A DNA stretch of 34,617 nucleotides from Sulfitobacter sp. (lineage in GTDB: Bacteria > Pseudomonadota > Alphaproteobacteria > Rhodobacterales > Rhodobacteraceae), in assembly GCA_013002405.1 (NCBI GenBank), contig JABDKA010000111.1, forward strand, positions 1 through 34,617, given 5' to 3'. A model generated the notes under the pieces. It saw nothing but the letters and a program-made list of their open reading frames with translations, ran no database searches and had not been told where the DNA came from. The translations under genes were made by a program, and so were the position numbers. Of the stretch, positions 7,621-16,801 are shown one piece after another (the stretch's first letter is position 1; each line of letters starts with the position of its first letter).

Positions 7621-8206
7621 GGGCTTGCAGCGCGATCCAATCCGCCGGGGTGCCGTCCAGCCCCTTTTCGCGCCCGCTTTCCCGGTGCACGACAGTGAAG
7701 CCGGCATCTTCAAGCAGCGATTCAAGCTCGGCCATCTCGAAATAGGCGTAGCGGCGGCCGAGGCTGTCGCGTTTTTCGCCGTCTCCGGACTTGAGCGCGA
7801 TGTGAAAGAGCCCGCCGGGACGCAGGGCCCGATTGAGCGCTGCCAGGTGTTTCGGCATGTCCGCCCGCGGGGCGTGCAGCAGGCTGAAATTGGCCCAGAT
7901 ACCGTCGAAACGGTCTTTGTCGTCGATCTCATCGAAGCTGGCCACACGGGCCTCAACGCCCGGAAATGCATTCGAAATCTCGATCATTTCGGGTACCGCA
8001 TCAACGGCTGTGACCTTGAAACCGGCTGTTGCCATGACCCTGGCATAGCTGCCGGGACCGCATCCGAGGTCAAGAATATGCCCACCCTTCGGCAGATCCT
8101 TCAAAAACCGCTTCAGCAGTGGATCCTTTTCGGCGACGCCCTGCGTAAGTTCAACGTAGTCGCCCGCCTTTCTCGCGTAGACGGAAAGGGTTTCCCTGTC
8201 GCTCAT
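7613..8206 (-). CDS. Class I SAM-dependent methyltransferase
   Basis: A 197-residue Rossmann-fold methyltransferase. Motif I is [12 protein letters not shown] (about 44-55), followed by the acidic residue of beta-2 in [10 protein letters not shown], motif IV-like [12 protein letters not shown], and [12 protein letters not shown]. No extra domain indicates the substrate; small-molecule methylation is most likely. The ATG at 8206 overlaps the preceding DUF3429 stop as ATGA, so the two are coupled. Substrate unknown. Confidence 0.85.
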   Translation of the reverse strand: MSDRETLSVYARKAGDYVELTQGVAEKDPLLKRFLKDLPKGGHILDLGCGPGSYARVMATAGFKVTAVDAVPEMIEISNAFPGVEARVASFDEIDDKDRFDGIWANFSLLHAPRADMPKHLAALNRALRPGGLFHIALKSGDGEKRDSLGRRYAYFEMAELESLLEDAGFTVVHRESGREKGLDGTPADWIALQAHG

Positions 8207-8679
8207 GCCCAGATCCCGATGACGAGGCAGATGAGAACGACAACGGTCAACTGGACCCGCAAGAACATCCACCAGGCCGGGGCCAGTTCCCACCTTTGGA
8301 ACATGTAGTCGAGGATCAGGAGGGCGAGGAAGCCGATGGCAAGGTTGATCAGTGCGCTGTTCACACCAAGCCCGGGCATGAAAAACCACCAGAGCGCGGG
8401 CAGCACCGAAAAGATGTAGCAGGCCGCAGCACGCCAACTGGAGGCCTTGGTCGCGAAGCCCCAGAGAACTCCGGACATGAAGGGCAGGATGATCCCGCCG
8501 TAGCGGATCATGATAAGTCGGCCGTCCCCTTCTAGCACCTGGGGCAGTTTCATGAATTCGGGGACCCAGGCTGTCTCAACCTCCCAGATGTCGACCACGA
8601 GGAGCGCCGCCCAGATGAAAGGCGCCAGACCGGCGAGGCTGAGAAGGAGGGCTGCGGAGGGAATGCGGGTATTGAACAT
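8203..8679 (-). CDS. DUF3429 family membrane protein
   Basis: A 158-residue integral membrane protein with about five hydrophobic segments (residues ~9-30, 58-75, 82-103, 105-125, 135-156). It has family-typical features: LAGLAPFIWAAL at the N-terminus, RYGGIILPFMSGVLWG in the middle. DUF3429 proteins are uncharacterised. It follows ispH by about 80 bases and is translationally coupled to the methyltransferase. It probably begins the four-gene minus-strand unit. Confidence 0.8.
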   Translation of the reverse strand: MFNTRIPSAALLLSLAGLAPFIWAALLVVDIWEVETAWVPEFMKLPQVLEGDGRLIMIRYGGIILPFMSGVLWGFATKASSWRAAACYIFSVLPALWWFFMPGLGVNSALINLAIGFLALLILDYMFQRWELAPAWWMFLRVQLTVVVLICLVIGIWA

Positions 8680-8760
8680 CTGGACTGCCCTTCGTACTCA
8701 AAATTTCGTGCAGACTAGGTTGGTCCTGCATAGGGGTAAAGGGCGGTCAGACCCCCGAGG

Positions 8761-9711
8761 TCAGGCGGGCTCTCTGAGGACGCGCGGCACCTTGAATTCC
8801 ACGTTCTCCTGGGCGGTTTCTACCACTTCAAGAGACACTTCGTAACGGGCGCGGAAGGCGTCGATCATCTCATTGACCAAAACCTCCGGTGCTGAGGCGC
8901 CCGCGGTGATGCCGATGCTGGTGATACCTTCCAGGCTGCGCCAGTCGATGTCGTCGGCACGCTGAACAAGCTGGGCATAGGAACAACCCGCCCGCGCGCC
9001 CACTTCGACAAGGCGCTTGGAGTTGGAGGAATTGGGTGCCCCAACGACCAGCAGCGCATCGCATTTCGGGGCCATGGCCTTGACCGCTTCCTGTCGGTTC
9101 GTCGTGGCGTAGCAGATGTCTTCCTTGTGAGGCCCCACGATGCTCGGAAAGCGCTTTTTCAGGGCGGCGACGATTTCGGCGGTGTCGTCGATGCTGAGCG
9201 TCGTTTGCGTAACGTAGGCGAGCCTGTCGGGATCGCGCACCTCTACCCGTGCGACATCCTGCGGGGTTTCAACCAAAAGCACCTCGCCTTTGGGGAGTTG
9301 GCCCATGGTGCCCACAGTCTCGGGATGGCCCTCGTGGCCGATCATGATCATCTGCAGACCGTTATCGAAATGGCGCTGCGCTTCGATGTGGACCTTACTG
9401 ACTAAAGGGCAGGTTGCGTCGACATAGACCAGGTTTCGGGCCTGTGCAGCGGCCGGAACGGATTTTGGCACACCGTGTGCGGAAAAAATTACGGGGCGAG
9501 TGTCAGGGCACTCGCTCAACTCTTCCACGAAAACAGCGCCTTTTTCGCGCAGACCGTCAACCACGAATTTATTGTGTACGATCTCATGGCGCACGAAAAC
9601 GGGCGCTCCCCATTTCTCAAGCGCGATTTCCACCATTTTTATGGCCCGATCCACTCCGGCGCAAAAGCCGCGGGGGGCGGCAAGATAGAGGTTGAGGGGC
9701 GGTTTCGACAT
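8761..9711 (-). CDS. ispH: 4-hydroxy-3-methylbut-2-enyl diphosphate reductase
   Basis: Last enzyme of the MEP isoprenoid pathway, a [4Fe-4S] protein that reduces HMBPP to IPP and DMAPP. In the 316 residues the cluster cysteines are C17 (GFCAGV), C101 (DATCPLV) and C200 (EDICYAT), and the substrate residues H46, H79, H129 and E131 (GHPE) are in place. The ATG at 9711 has GGAGAG upstream; an in-frame extension to 9771 lacks support. A short inverted repeat lies 65-83 bases upstream of the start. Confidence 0.97.
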   Translation of the reverse strand: MSKPPLNLYLAAPRGFCAGVDRAIKMVEIALEKWGAPVFVRHEIVHNKFVVDGLREKGAVFVEELSECPDTRPVIFSAHGVPKSVPAAAQARNLVYVDATCPLVSKVHIEAQRHFDNGLQMIMIGHEGHPETVGTMGQLPKGEVLLVETPQDVARVEVRDPDRLAYVTQTTLSIDDTAEIVAALKKRFPSIVGPHKEDICYATTNRQEAVKAMAPKCDALLVVGAPNSSNSKRLVEVGARAGCSYAQLVQRADDIDWRSLEGITSIGITAGASAPEVLVNEMIDAFRARYEVSLEVVETAQENVEFKVPRVLREPA

Positions 9712-10014
9712 CGTACTCTCCGGTGATCCACTCAGACCTAATGGGTCGAAAAGCAATCGTCCAGTGCCCACCGAAAAACAACTTTGAGTTGTTTAAAATG
9801 GTTACGGTGGCAGCAGATTCTTCTACCGGGGGTTGGTAAATCAACGGGTTTTGTCTACGGTTAACATAATCATAATCAAGAAACGCAAGCAGGCAGACCC
9901 CCAAGTAACAACTTTCACATAGATCGACGTCGGCGACGCTTCGCCGTTATGGGTCCGTAGCAATTGGCCAGCGCCTTCGTCGATCCGATCTCTCAACAGG
10001 ACGAGTATGGTGCA
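9712..10014. other. Divergent intergenic region between ispH and the REC-GGDEF-like gene
   Basis: About 300 bases without a convincing gene, more AT-rich than its surroundings. It holds an inverted repeat at 9776-9794 (AAACAACT, TTG, AGTTGTTT) near ispH, an imperfect CtrA-type motif at 9861-9875, and a small GC hairpin at 9931-9946 (CGGCGA, CGCT, TCGCCG). These are probably the promoter regions of both genes. Confidence 0.5.
9776..9794. repeat. Perfect 8-bp inverted repeat upstream of ispH
   Basis: AAACAACT and AGTTGTTT are separated by TTG. On the minus strand, towards ispH, the hairpin runs into further T residues, so it could act as a weak terminator/attenuator or as an operator. The stem is AT-rich. 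Confidence 0.4.
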
Positions 10015-10944
10015 ATGCGTATCCTGATCGTAGACGACGATGACGTGATTCTGGAAATCCTTGAGGCATTCCTGGAATCGATCGACCTTCAAGATGTGGT
10101 ATTGGCAAATTCTGGGGCTGCAGCGCTTCAGGCCATCACCGAAACCGAAAGACCATTCGAGTGCCTGTTGCTCGACATCAACATGCCCCAGATGACGGGG
10201 ATCGAGTTGATCCCGCACATCCGACAGGTTCCGGGCTACGGATTTGCGCCCATCATCATGCTGACCGCGCTGGACGACCGCAAACACATTGCGGAGGCCT
10301 TTGTCGCCGGAGCCTGGGATTACATCGTCAAACCCTTCGAGATGTACGAGATTGAGACACGGCTTCATGCGGCCGAGTTGCGCAATGCGGAAATGGCCCG
10401 CCTGATGCGCAAACCGAACGAGGCGCCGATAGAGCTTGAGATGCCGGTCAGGGCCTTCCGTTCTCTTGAGGGGCCCGGATCACCGGACACCATCGGCGAA
10501 AGCGGGCTGGTCGTTGAGGATGCTCTTGAGAACTGCCTGCAGCGGTTTCGCGTCGGAACGGGGGGTGATCTGGGTATGCTGATGATCCAGATCCGGGATT
10601 TTGATGCCTTCCGGCAGGACCTTTCGCAGGAAACGGTGGACCGATACCTCGTTGAGCTTGCCGGAAATCTGACCCGCGTTTTCGCCGAACAGCAGGGCAT
10701 CGTCAGCTACCAGGGCGAAGGAGCCTTTGTCGCGCTATCCTTTGCCTTCCGGGCAGGGTCTGGTCCCGGACCAGGCAGTGCCATCGAAAGGGCCGTGGCC
10801 GAGACGGACCTGAAAATCCTCGGGACGGGCAAAACCGAAATCCTGCTGGGTCAGGTCATGTCAAGTGAACTGCCCAACGCTGTTGAGCCGCTCTACATGC
10901 TGCATGCTGCGCGGTCGCGCCTGGGGCGCATGGCTCAGACGTGA
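10015..10944 (+). CDS. Response regulator: receiver domain with degenerate GGDEF-like C-terminal domain
   Basis: 309 residues. The N-terminal receiver (1-120) is canonical: D7-D8-D9 cluster, phospho-acceptor D54 in LLLDINMP, T84 and K106 in VKPFE. After a linker, residues ~185-285 have the layout of a diguanylate cyclase domain (LMIQIRDFDAF, then a helical part), but the signature GG(D/E)EF is replaced by QGEGAF (233-238). It is therefore not expected to make c-di-GMP; a binding or protein-interaction role is possible. The ATG at 10015 gives a clean receiver start; a TTG at 9964 would add 17 residues. An imperfect CtrA-like motif lies about 140 bases upstream. The GGDEF relation is by pattern only. 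Confidence 0.75.
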   Translation: MRILIVDDDDVILEILEAFLESIDLQDVVLANSGAAALQAITETERPFECLLLDINMPQMTGIELIPHIRQVPGYGFAPIIMLTALDDRKHIAEAFVAGAWDYIVKPFEMYEIETRLHAAELRNAEMARLMRKPNEAPIELEMPVRAFRSLEGPGSPDTIGESGLVVEDALENCLQRFRVGTGGDLGMLMIQIRDFDAFRQDLSQETVDRYLVELAGNLTRVFAEQQGIVSYQGEGAFVALSFAFRAGSGPGPGSAIERAVAETDLKILGTGKTEILLGQVMSSELPNAVEPLYMLHAARSRLGRMAQT

Positions 10945-10959
10945 CCCGTTAGGGGCGCA

Positions 10960-11508
10960 TCAGTCGTTGGTCTGGGGTTCGCGGGGCGGGCGCCCGATGA
11001 CGTCGCGCAGGTCTTCCAGGTCGATGAAGTTATCCGCCTGGCGGCGCAAATCGTCCGAGATCATCGGCGGCTGCGACCGGATGGTCGACACGACCGACAC
11101 CCGCACGCCCTGACGCTGCAGGCTTTCGACAAGGGGCCTGAAATCGCCGTCACCCGAGAAGATCACGATATGATCGACACGCGGGGCCAGTTCCATCGCG
11201 TCCACGGCCAGCTCGATGTCCATGTTTCCCTTGACCTTGCGGCGGCCCATGCTGTCTGTGAATTCCTTGGCGGGCTTGGTCACCATGCGAAAACCATTGT
11301 AATTCAGCCAATCAACCAGCGGCCGGATCGGCGAATATTCATCGTTCTCCAAAAGAGCGGTATAGTAGAAGGCGCGCAGCAGCTTGCCACGACGCATGAA
11401 CTCCTGGCGCAGCAGCTTGTAGTCGATGTCAAAACCGAGTGTTTTTGCAGCAGCGTAAAGGTTAGAACCATCGATGAAGAGCGCGAGACGCTCGTCTTTG
11501 TAGAACAT
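10960..11508 (-). CDS. NYN-domain protein (LabA/DUF88 family)
   Basis: A 182-residue PIN-like NYN domain. Conserved acidic residues of the putative metal-dependent nuclease site are seen: D13 in LFIDGSNLY, D97 and D103 in GNMDIELAVDAM, D120 and D122 in FSGDGDF. Family members are proposed RNases; LabA itself affects circadian output in cyanobacteria. It is convergent with the REC-GGDEF-like gene, 15 bases apart, and divergent from folK. Substrate unknown. Confidence 0.85.
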   Translation of the reverse strand: MFYKDERLALFIDGSNLYAAAKTLGFDIDYKLLRQEFMRRGKLLRAFYYTALLENDEYSPIRPLVDWLNYNGFRMVTKPAKEFTDSMGRRKVKGNMDIELAVDAMELAPRVDHIVIFSGDGDFRPLVESLQRQGVRVSVVSTIRSQPPMISDDLRRQADNFIDLEDLRDVIGRPPREPQTND

Positions 11509-11630
11509 TAGGTTTCCTCTGGGGCGTGTTCGCCCTTATCATTTTTATTACGCCGCTTGTTTACATCTGGAAAACAGGACACGATTGACTGGATCGCGGC
11601 AACGGTGCGCATACCTACGGATTTTTCCAC

Positions 11631-12242
11631 ATGCCGCAAGGCCAAGATCAGAAACAAACTGGCCGTAAACCGCCTAAGCCCCCTTCGGACATCCTAATTG
11701 CCCTTGGTGGTAACCTTGCGTCATCAGTAGGGAGTCCGGCTAAAACGCTCAGATCGGCCCTTCAATTACTGACTCTTCGGGGCGCAGTGATTCGCGCCCT
11801 ATCGGCATTCTACCATACTCCTGCATATCCCGCTGGCAATGGTCCGGACTACGTGAATGCCGCCGCCCGGATCACCGCAGACTGGTCGCCAGAAGCGACC
11901 CTGAGCGAACTTCACGCTGTTGAGGCGGAGTTTGGCCGCGAAAGGGTGCAGCGCTGGGGGCAGCGTACGCTGGACCTTGATCTCATCGCCTTCGATGAAC
12001 TGATCCATCCCGACGCTGAAACATACGCCCGCTGGCGCGCTATTTCGCTGGCGGAACAGATGGCGGGCACCCCCGACCGGTTGATCCTCCCGCATCCGCG
12101 CATGCACGAACGGGCCTTCGTCCTGGTGCCCCTTGCAGAGGTTGCGCCGGACTGGCGGCATCCGGTGCTCGACAAGACCGTTTCAGAGCTTTGCGCGGCC
12201 TTGAGCGTAAGGGACCGCGAGGCGGTGCGCCCGCTGGAATAG
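11631..12242 (+). CDS. folK: 2-amino-4-hydroxy-6-hydroxymethyldihydropteridine diphosphokinase
   Basis: Pyrophosphorylates 6-hydroxymethyl-dihydropterin in folate synthesis. The 203 residues have the start of the fold at ILIALGGNLAS, pterin-binding residues in SAFYHTPAYP, and the HPPK signature around RWGQRTLDLDLIAF with the two metal-binding aspartates, then PHPRMHERAFVL. It is longer than the ~160-residue E. coli enzyme because of an N-terminal extension and an insert (HPDAETYARWRAISLAEQ region). It lies at the head of the large plus-strand cluster. Confidence 0.93.
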   Translation: MPQGQDQKQTGRKPPKPPSDILIALGGNLASSVGSPAKTLRSALQLLTLRGAVIRALSAFYHTPAYPAGNGPDYVNAAARITADWSPEATLSELHAVEAEFGRERVQRWGQRTLDLDLIAFDELIHPDAETYARWRAISLAEQMAGTPDRLILPHPRMHERAFVLVPLAEVAPDWRHPVLDKTVSELCAALSVRDREAVRPLE

Positions 12243-12246
12243 TCGC

Positions 12247-12275
12247 TTGTAAAAGCGCTGAAAGCGGCCTAGATA
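12247..12275 (+). promoter_or_regulatory. Candidate sigma-70 promoter for rpoZ-rel
   Basis: TTGTAA (12247-12252) and TAGATA (12270-12275) are separated by 17 bases, 39 bases before the rpoZ start. Each hexamer has mismatches to consensus; the spacing and position support it. Confidence 0.4.
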
Positions 12276-12313
12276 GGCCTCTTCGACAGACCTAAGAGAA
12301 ATTGGAGCATGCC

Positions 12314-12667
12314 ATGGCCCGCGTCACCGTAGAAGATTGCGTAGACAAAGTTCCCAACCGGTTCGAACTTGTCATGCTGGCCGCGCACCGTGCGCGTGAA
12401 ATCGCTGCCGGATCTCCGGTGACTGTGGACCGGGATAATGACAAGAACCCTGTCGTGTCCCTGCGTGAAATTGCTGAGGAAACCCAATCAGCCGACGATC
12501 TGCGGGAACGTCTGATCGAAAGCAACCAGAGCCAGATCGAAGTGGATGAGCCCGAAGAGGACGCCATGGCGCTGCTCATGGGGGCCGAGCAGGACAAGCC
12601 CGACGAAGACAGCATGTCCGAGGAGATGCTGCTGCGCCAGCTGATGGCCGCGCAAGGGCAGGGCTGA
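12314..12667 (+). CDS. rpoZ: DNA-directed RNA polymerase subunit omega
   Basis: Small assembly subunit of RNA polymerase, also part of a (p)ppGpp site. It shows the family start MARVTVEDC, the [14 protein letters not shown] helix, and [10 protein letters not shown]. At 117 residues it carries the acidic C-terminal tail (VDEPEEDAM...) typical of alphaproteobacteria. The ATG at 12314 follows TTGGAG; an upstream ATG at 12302 is in frame but gives a less typical start. Located directly before rel, as in many bacteria. Confidence 0.96.
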   Translation: MARVTVEDCVDKVPNRFELVMLAAHRAREIAAGSPVTVDRDNDKNPVVSLREIAEETQSADDLRERLIESNQSQIEVDEPEEDAMALLMGAEQDKPDEDSMSEEMLLRQLMAAQGQG

Positions 12668-12696
12668 CCCCCTGGCCGGGGCAGAAGGCAGATGGC

Positions 12697-14847
12697 ATGC
12701 ACAACGCCGCGAAGACTGCCGATGAACTTGTAGGCCTTGTTAAGGCCTACAACCCGAAGACCAACGAAAAGATGATCCGCGCGGCCTACGATTTTGGTCG
12801 CAAGATGCACGAGGGGCAGTTCCGCCACTCGGGCGAGCCCTATTTCTCACACCCCATCGAAGTGGCCGCAATCCTGGCGGAGCAACAGCTGGACGATGCC
12901 ACCATCGTCACGGCCCTGCTGCATGACACCATCGAAGACACCCGCGCCTCCTACTCCGACATTGAGAGGGAGTTCGGCAGCGAGGTGGCGGAGCTGGTCG
13001 ATGGCGTGACCAAGCTGACCAATCTGCAGCTCAATTCATCTGAGACGAAACAGGCGGAGAATTTCCGCAAGCTTTTCATGGCCATGTCCAAGGACATGCG
13101 CGTCATCCTCGTGAAACTGGCGGACCGGCTGCACAACATGCGGACGATCAAGGCGATGCGCCCCGAAAAGCAGGGCAAGAAATCGCGCGAAACGATGGAG
13201 ATCTTCGCCCCGCTGGCCGGCCGAATGGGTATGCAGTGGATGCGCGAAGAGCTGGAAGATCTGGCTTTCAAGGTGCTCAATCCCGAAGGCCGTGCCTCCA
13301 TTATGCGCCGATTCATCACGCTGCAGCGCGAAACCGGGGATGTGATCCAGAAGATCACTGGCGACATGCGGCTAGAGTTGGACAAGGCAGGGATCCAGGC
13401 TGAGGTCTTCGGTCGCGCTAAGAAGCCCTATTCCATCTGGCGCAAGATGCAGGAGAAGGAGCTGAGCTTTAACCGCCTCTCCGACATCTACGGGTTCCGG
13501 ATCATAACGGACAGTGAACAGGATTGCTATCTCGCACTGGGGGCCATTCATGGCCGCTGGCGTGCGGTGCCCGGACGCTTCAAGGACTATATCAGCCAGC
13601 CCAAGACCAACGGTTACCGGTCGATCCATACAACAGTGTCGGGCCGGGACGGTAAGCGGGTCGAGGTGCAGATCAGGACGCGACAGATGCACGACGTGGC
13701 AGAAACCGGTGTTGCCGCGCACTGGTCCTACCGCGACGGCGTCCGTTCCGAGAACCCCTTCGCCGTGGATCCCGCCCGCTGGATTGCGCAACTCTCAGAG
13801 CAATTTGACGCCGAGGAGGATCACGAGGATTTCCTCGAAGCGGTCAAGCTGGAGATGTACGCCGACCAGGTCTTTTGCTTCACGCCCAAGGGTGACGTGG
13901 TCAAGCTGCCCCGGGGGGCCACCCCCATAGATTTCGCCTATGCTATTCACACCCGCATCGGAAATTCCTGTGTCGGGGCAAAGATTGACGGCATGCGCGT
14001 GCCGCTTTGGACCCGCGTGAAAAACGGCCAGTCGATCGAGGTGATCCGCGCCCAGGGCCAGACGCCGCAGGCGACCTGGCTTGATATCGCAGTGACCGGC
14101 AAGGCAAAGTCGGCGATCCGCCGCTCTCTGAGGGAGGTCGACCGCGCGCGCTTCGTCAAACTGGGTCAGGAGCTGGCCCGTTCCGCCTTCGCCCAGGTGG
14201 GTAAAAGGGCGACGGAAAAGGCGCTGCGCACGGCGGCCAAGAACATGCGTCTGAGCGGGGCGGACGATCTGCTTGCCCGGCTTGGAAGCTCGGAGCTGAC
14301 CGGACGCGAGATCGTTCAGTCGGTCTATCCCGATCTGGCACCCAAGCAGGGGGAGCAGATCGATGCGAAACGGGCGGTGGTCGGTCTGGAGCCAGGCCAG
14401 TCCTTTGATCGAGCGCCCTGCTGCAATCCTCTGCCGGGCGAGCGGATCGTGGGCATCACCTACCGGGGCAAAGGCGTGACCGTTCACGCGATCGATTGCG
14501 CGCGTCTGTCGGAATACGAGGACCAGCCGGACCGCTGGCTTGATCTGCGCTGGCACGAAGGCAACCACCCGGCGGTCTACGATGCGACACTTGACCTCAC
14601 GATTGGCAATGGCGCAGGCGTTTTGGGACGGATCTGCACCTTGATTGGAGAAGCATCGGCCAATATCTCTGACTTGGAATTTTTGGAGCGCAAACCTGAC
14701 TTTTACCGGGTACTGATCTATGTGGCGCTTAGGGACGTGGCACATCTGCATTCGCTGATGTCAACGCTCGAAGCGGACAGCGATGTCGCCGCGATCAGCC
14801 GATACCGGGATGAAAGCGTGCCCCGACCCGCAGAGAAAAGCGCCTGA
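12697..14847 (+). CDS. rel: Bifunctional (p)ppGpp synthetase/hydrolase (Rel/SpoT)
   Basis: Makes and degrades the stringent-response alarmone. In the 716 residues the N-terminal HD hydrolase has H52 (SHPIEV), H76-D77 (LLHDTIEDT) and the following GVTKLTN element. The synthetase domain (about 245-355) has RLSDIYGFR and GYRSIHT. A TGS domain (about 390-450) contains PKGDVVKLPRGATPIDFAY, and a C-terminal ACT domain (about 640-712) follows. Both catalytic domains look intact, so it is bifunctional rather than RelA-like. The next copy of this family is not in the window. It is 29 bases downstream of rpoZ. Confidence 0.95.
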   Translation: MHNAAKTADELVGLVKAYNPKTNEKMIRAAYDFGRKMHEGQFRHSGEPYFSHPIEVAAILAEQQLDDATIVTALLHDTIEDTRASYSDIEREFGSEVAELVDGVTKLTNLQLNSSETKQAENFRKLFMAMSKDMRVILVKLADRLHNMRTIKAMRPEKQGKKSRETMEIFAPLAGRMGMQWMREELEDLAFKVLNPEGRASIMRRFITLQRETGDVIQKITGDMRLELDKAGIQAEVFGRAKKPYSIWRKMQEKELSFNRLSDIYGFRIITDSEQDCYLALGAIHGRWRAVPGRFKDYISQPKTNGYRSIHTTVSGRDGKRVEVQIRTRQMHDVAETGVAAHWSYRDGVRSENPFAVDPARWIAQLSEQFDAEEDHEDFLEAVKLEMYADQVFCFTPKGDVVKLPRGATPIDFAYAIHTRIGNSCVGAKIDGMRVPLWTRVKNGQSIEVIRAQGQTPQATWLDIAVTGKAKSAIRRSLREVDRARFVKLGQELARSAFAQVGKRATEKALRTAAKNMRLSGADDLLARLGSSELTGREIVQSVYPDLAPKQGEQIDAKRAVVGLEPGQSFDRAPCCNPLPGERIVGITYRGKGVTVHAIDCARLSEYEDQPDRWLDLRWHEGNHPAVYDATLDLTIGNGAGVLGRICTLIGEASANISDLEFLERKPDFYRVLIYVALRDVAHLHSLMSTLEADSDVAAISRYRDESVPRPAEKSA

Positions 14848-14888
14848 CGCTCACGCGCCGGGGGCACGACCGGAACTGGAAGCAAGAT

Positions 14889-15572
14889 TTGATCTTCAAA
14901 CGTCGCGATCCCAAACCGACCTTGAAGGCGTTGGCCGACTTTCTGTGGCCCCGCGGTGGTTGGACGCGCGCGTTTCACTACATCAAACACCGCATGCGCC
15001 GCCTGCCGGACAGCCCCGAGCGGATCGCCCGCGGGATCTGGGCGGGCGTCTTTGTCACCTTCACGCCGCTCTTCGGGTTGCACTTTGTCTTCGCGGCCCT
15101 GCTCGCCCGGTTGATGAAGGGCAACATCGTGGCCGCCCTGATGGCCACCTTCGTGGGCAATCCGTTGACCTTCGTCTTCATTGCCCTCTCCAGTCTCAAG
15201 ACCGGTCACCTGATCCTGGGCACGGAACTGGCGGAGGGGGAGCTTCGCGCGCTTAGCCGCAAGTTTGGCGACGCGGGCAGCGATCTTTGGCAGAACTTCA
15301 TCGCCATCTTCACAAGGGCCGAAATGGACTGGTCGGGACTTGCGATCTTTTCGCGCGATGTCTTCTATCCCTACCTGATCGGCGGCATCATTCCGGGCCT
15401 CGTCTGCAGCACGGTGGCCTACTACATGATGGTTCCGCTGCTGCGGGCCTACCAGAAGCGCCGCCGGGGCATCATCAAGGCCAAGTTTGAAGCATTGAAG
15501 CAGAAAACGGCGGAACGGGCAGAGGCCAAGCGCCGCGCCGAGGAAAAGAAGGGGAGCGTCAGCGATGGCTGA
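14889..15572 (+). CDS. DUF2062 domain membrane protein
   Basis: 227 residues; the DUF2062 region (about 40-190) has hydrophobic segments near residues 47-72, 78-100 and 158-182, with the family pattern [17 protein letters not shown] and [11 protein letters not shown] highly basic and acidic coiled tail ([18 protein letters not shown]) ends the protein. Function unknown; relatives often lie beside lipid or envelope genes. The start is a TTG at 14889, giving (M)IFKRRDPKP, which matches my memory of the family start; the ribosome binding site is weak, so the exact start is uncertain. It overlaps pdxJ by eight bases. Confidence 0.8.
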   Translation: MIFKRRDPKPTLKALADFLWPRGGWTRAFHYIKHRMRRLPDSPERIARGIWAGVFVTFTPLFGLHFVFAALLARLMKGNIVAALMATFVGNPLTFVFIALSSLKTGHLILGTELAEGELRALSRKFGDAGSDLWQNFIAIFTRAEMDWSGLAIFSRDVFYPYLIGGIIPGLVCSTVAYYMMVPLLRAYQKRRRGIIKAKFEALKQKTAERAEAKRRAEEKKGSVSDG

Positions 15573-16317
15573 AGAGCACAAACTACGGCTGGGCGTGAAT
15601 ATCGATCACGTGGCCACCGTACGAAACGCCCGCGGGGGCGCCTATCCGGACCCCCTCAGGGCGGCCAAGATCGCGGAAGAAGCGGGTGCCGATGGCATCA
15701 CGGCACACCTGCGTGAAGACCGCCGCCACATCTCTGATACGGATATCGAAGGGCTGATGGATGTCCTTTCTGTTCCGCTGAATTTCGAGATGGCAGCGAC
15801 CGACGAGATGCAGAAGATCGCCCTGCGTCACAAGCCCCACGCCGTCTGCATCGTGCCTGAAAAGCGGGAGGAGCGGACCACCGAAGGTGGACTTGAGGTG
15901 GCGCGCGAGGAAAACCGGCTCGCCCATTTCATCGCCCCTTTGCGAGAGGCGGGCAGCCGCGTGTCGATCTTCATCGCCGCCGACCAGCGCCAGATTGAGG
16001 CCGCCAACCGCATCGGGGCCGAGGTGATCGAACTGCACACCGGTGCCTACTGCGACGCCTTTGCCGAAGGCTTACTGAACGAGGCGCAGATTGAACTGGA
16101 CAGGCTGCGCGAAATGGCGACCTTCGCCCATGAACTGGGGCTCGAAGTGCATGCGGGCCACGGTCTGACCTATGACACCGTTTCCCCGGTTGCCGCTTGT
16201 CCCGAGGTGCGGGAGCTCAATATCGGGCACTTCCTCATCGGTGAGGCGATCTTCCTCGGACTGGCCCCCGCGATTGAGGAAATGCGCCGTCTGATGGATG
16301 CAGCGCGGGCCACATGA
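15565..16317 (+). CDS. pdxJ: Pyridoxine 5'-phosphate synthase
   Basis: Condenses 1-deoxyxylulose 5-phosphate and 3-amino-2-oxopropyl phosphate to pyridoxine 5'-phosphate, the final ring-forming step of DXP-dependent vitamin B6 synthesis. The 250-residue TIM barrel has [14 protein letters not shown] at the start, [16 protein letters not shown], and HAGHGLTYD, matching the catalytic loops. AAGGGGAG precedes the ATG. Followed by acpS with an ATGA overlap, a conserved pair. Confidence 0.97.
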   Translation: MAEEHKLRLGVNIDHVATVRNARGGAYPDPLRAAKIAEEAGADGITAHLREDRRHISDTDIEGLMDVLSVPLNFEMAATDEMQKIALRHKPHAVCIVPEKREERTTEGGLEVAREENRLAHFIAPLREAGSRVSIFIAADQRQIEAANRIGAEVIELHTGAYCDAFAEGLLNEAQIELDRLREMATFAHELGLEVHAGHGLTYDTVSPVAACPEVRELNIGHFLIGEAIFLGLAPAIEEMRRLMDAARAT

Positions 16318-16736
16318 TCCTTGGCGTTGGCACCGATCTGGCGAACATCGAGCGGATACAGGGCACCCTTGACCGCTTTGGCGACCGTTTCCGGGACCGC
16401 GTCTTCACCGAAGTGGAGCAGCGCAAGTCGGAGCGGCGCCGTGATGTAGCGGGCACCTACGCCAAGCGCTGGGCGGCCAAGGAGGCCTGTTCCAAGGCCC
16501 TTGGCACCGGACTGCGGATGGGCATCGCCTGGAAGGACATGTCCGTCAGCAACCTGCGCACCGGCCAACCGATCATGCATGTCACGGGCTGGGCCGCGGA
16601 CCGGCTGGCGCAGATCACACCACCCGGGCATGAGGCATTCATACATGTCACGCTGACGGACGATCACCCGTGGGCGCAGGCCTTTGTCGTGATTGAGGCG
16701 ATTCCCATTGCCCGGGATCGGACGGCCTCCGCCTAG
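16314..16736 (+). CDS. acpS: Holo-[acyl-carrier-protein] synthase
   Basis: Transfers 4'-phosphopantetheine from CoA to apo-ACP. The 140 residues hold the Mg-binding D8 in [12 protein letters not shown] and E57 in [17 protein letters not shown]. The start overlaps pdxJ (ATGA). The C-terminal strand is slightly longer than in E. coli. No anomalies. Confidence 0.96.
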   Translation: MILGVGTDLANIERIQGTLDRFGDRFRDRVFTEVEQRKSERRRDVAGTYAKRWAAKEACSKALGTGLRMGIAWKDMSVSNLRTGQPIMHVTGWAADRLAQITPPGHEAFIHVTLTDDHPWAQAFVVIEAIPIARDRTASA

Positions 16737-16742
16737 CGTCCC

Positions 16743-16772
16743 TTGACAGTACCTTTCCCCGCCCGCATGTAA
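16743..16772 (+). promoter_or_regulatory. Candidate promoter for lepB-rnc-era
   Basis: A perfect TTGACA at 16743-16748 lies in the only sizeable gap between acpS and lepB. The -10 region 17-19 bases on is poor (CATGTAAC), so this is tentative. Confidence 0.35.
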
Positions 16773-16801
16773 CCCCAAATCAGATCGGTGAGGTGCGGCG
16801 G

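Noticed and set aside
12266-12279. GGCCT-AGAT-AGGCC hairpin after folK
   Set aside because: Only a five-base stem, not followed by T residues, and it overlaps a better candidate -10 element for rpoZ.
13795-14751. A 318-codon minus-strand open frame
   Set aside because: Antisense to the TGS and C-terminal region of rel; composition is that of a shadow frame.
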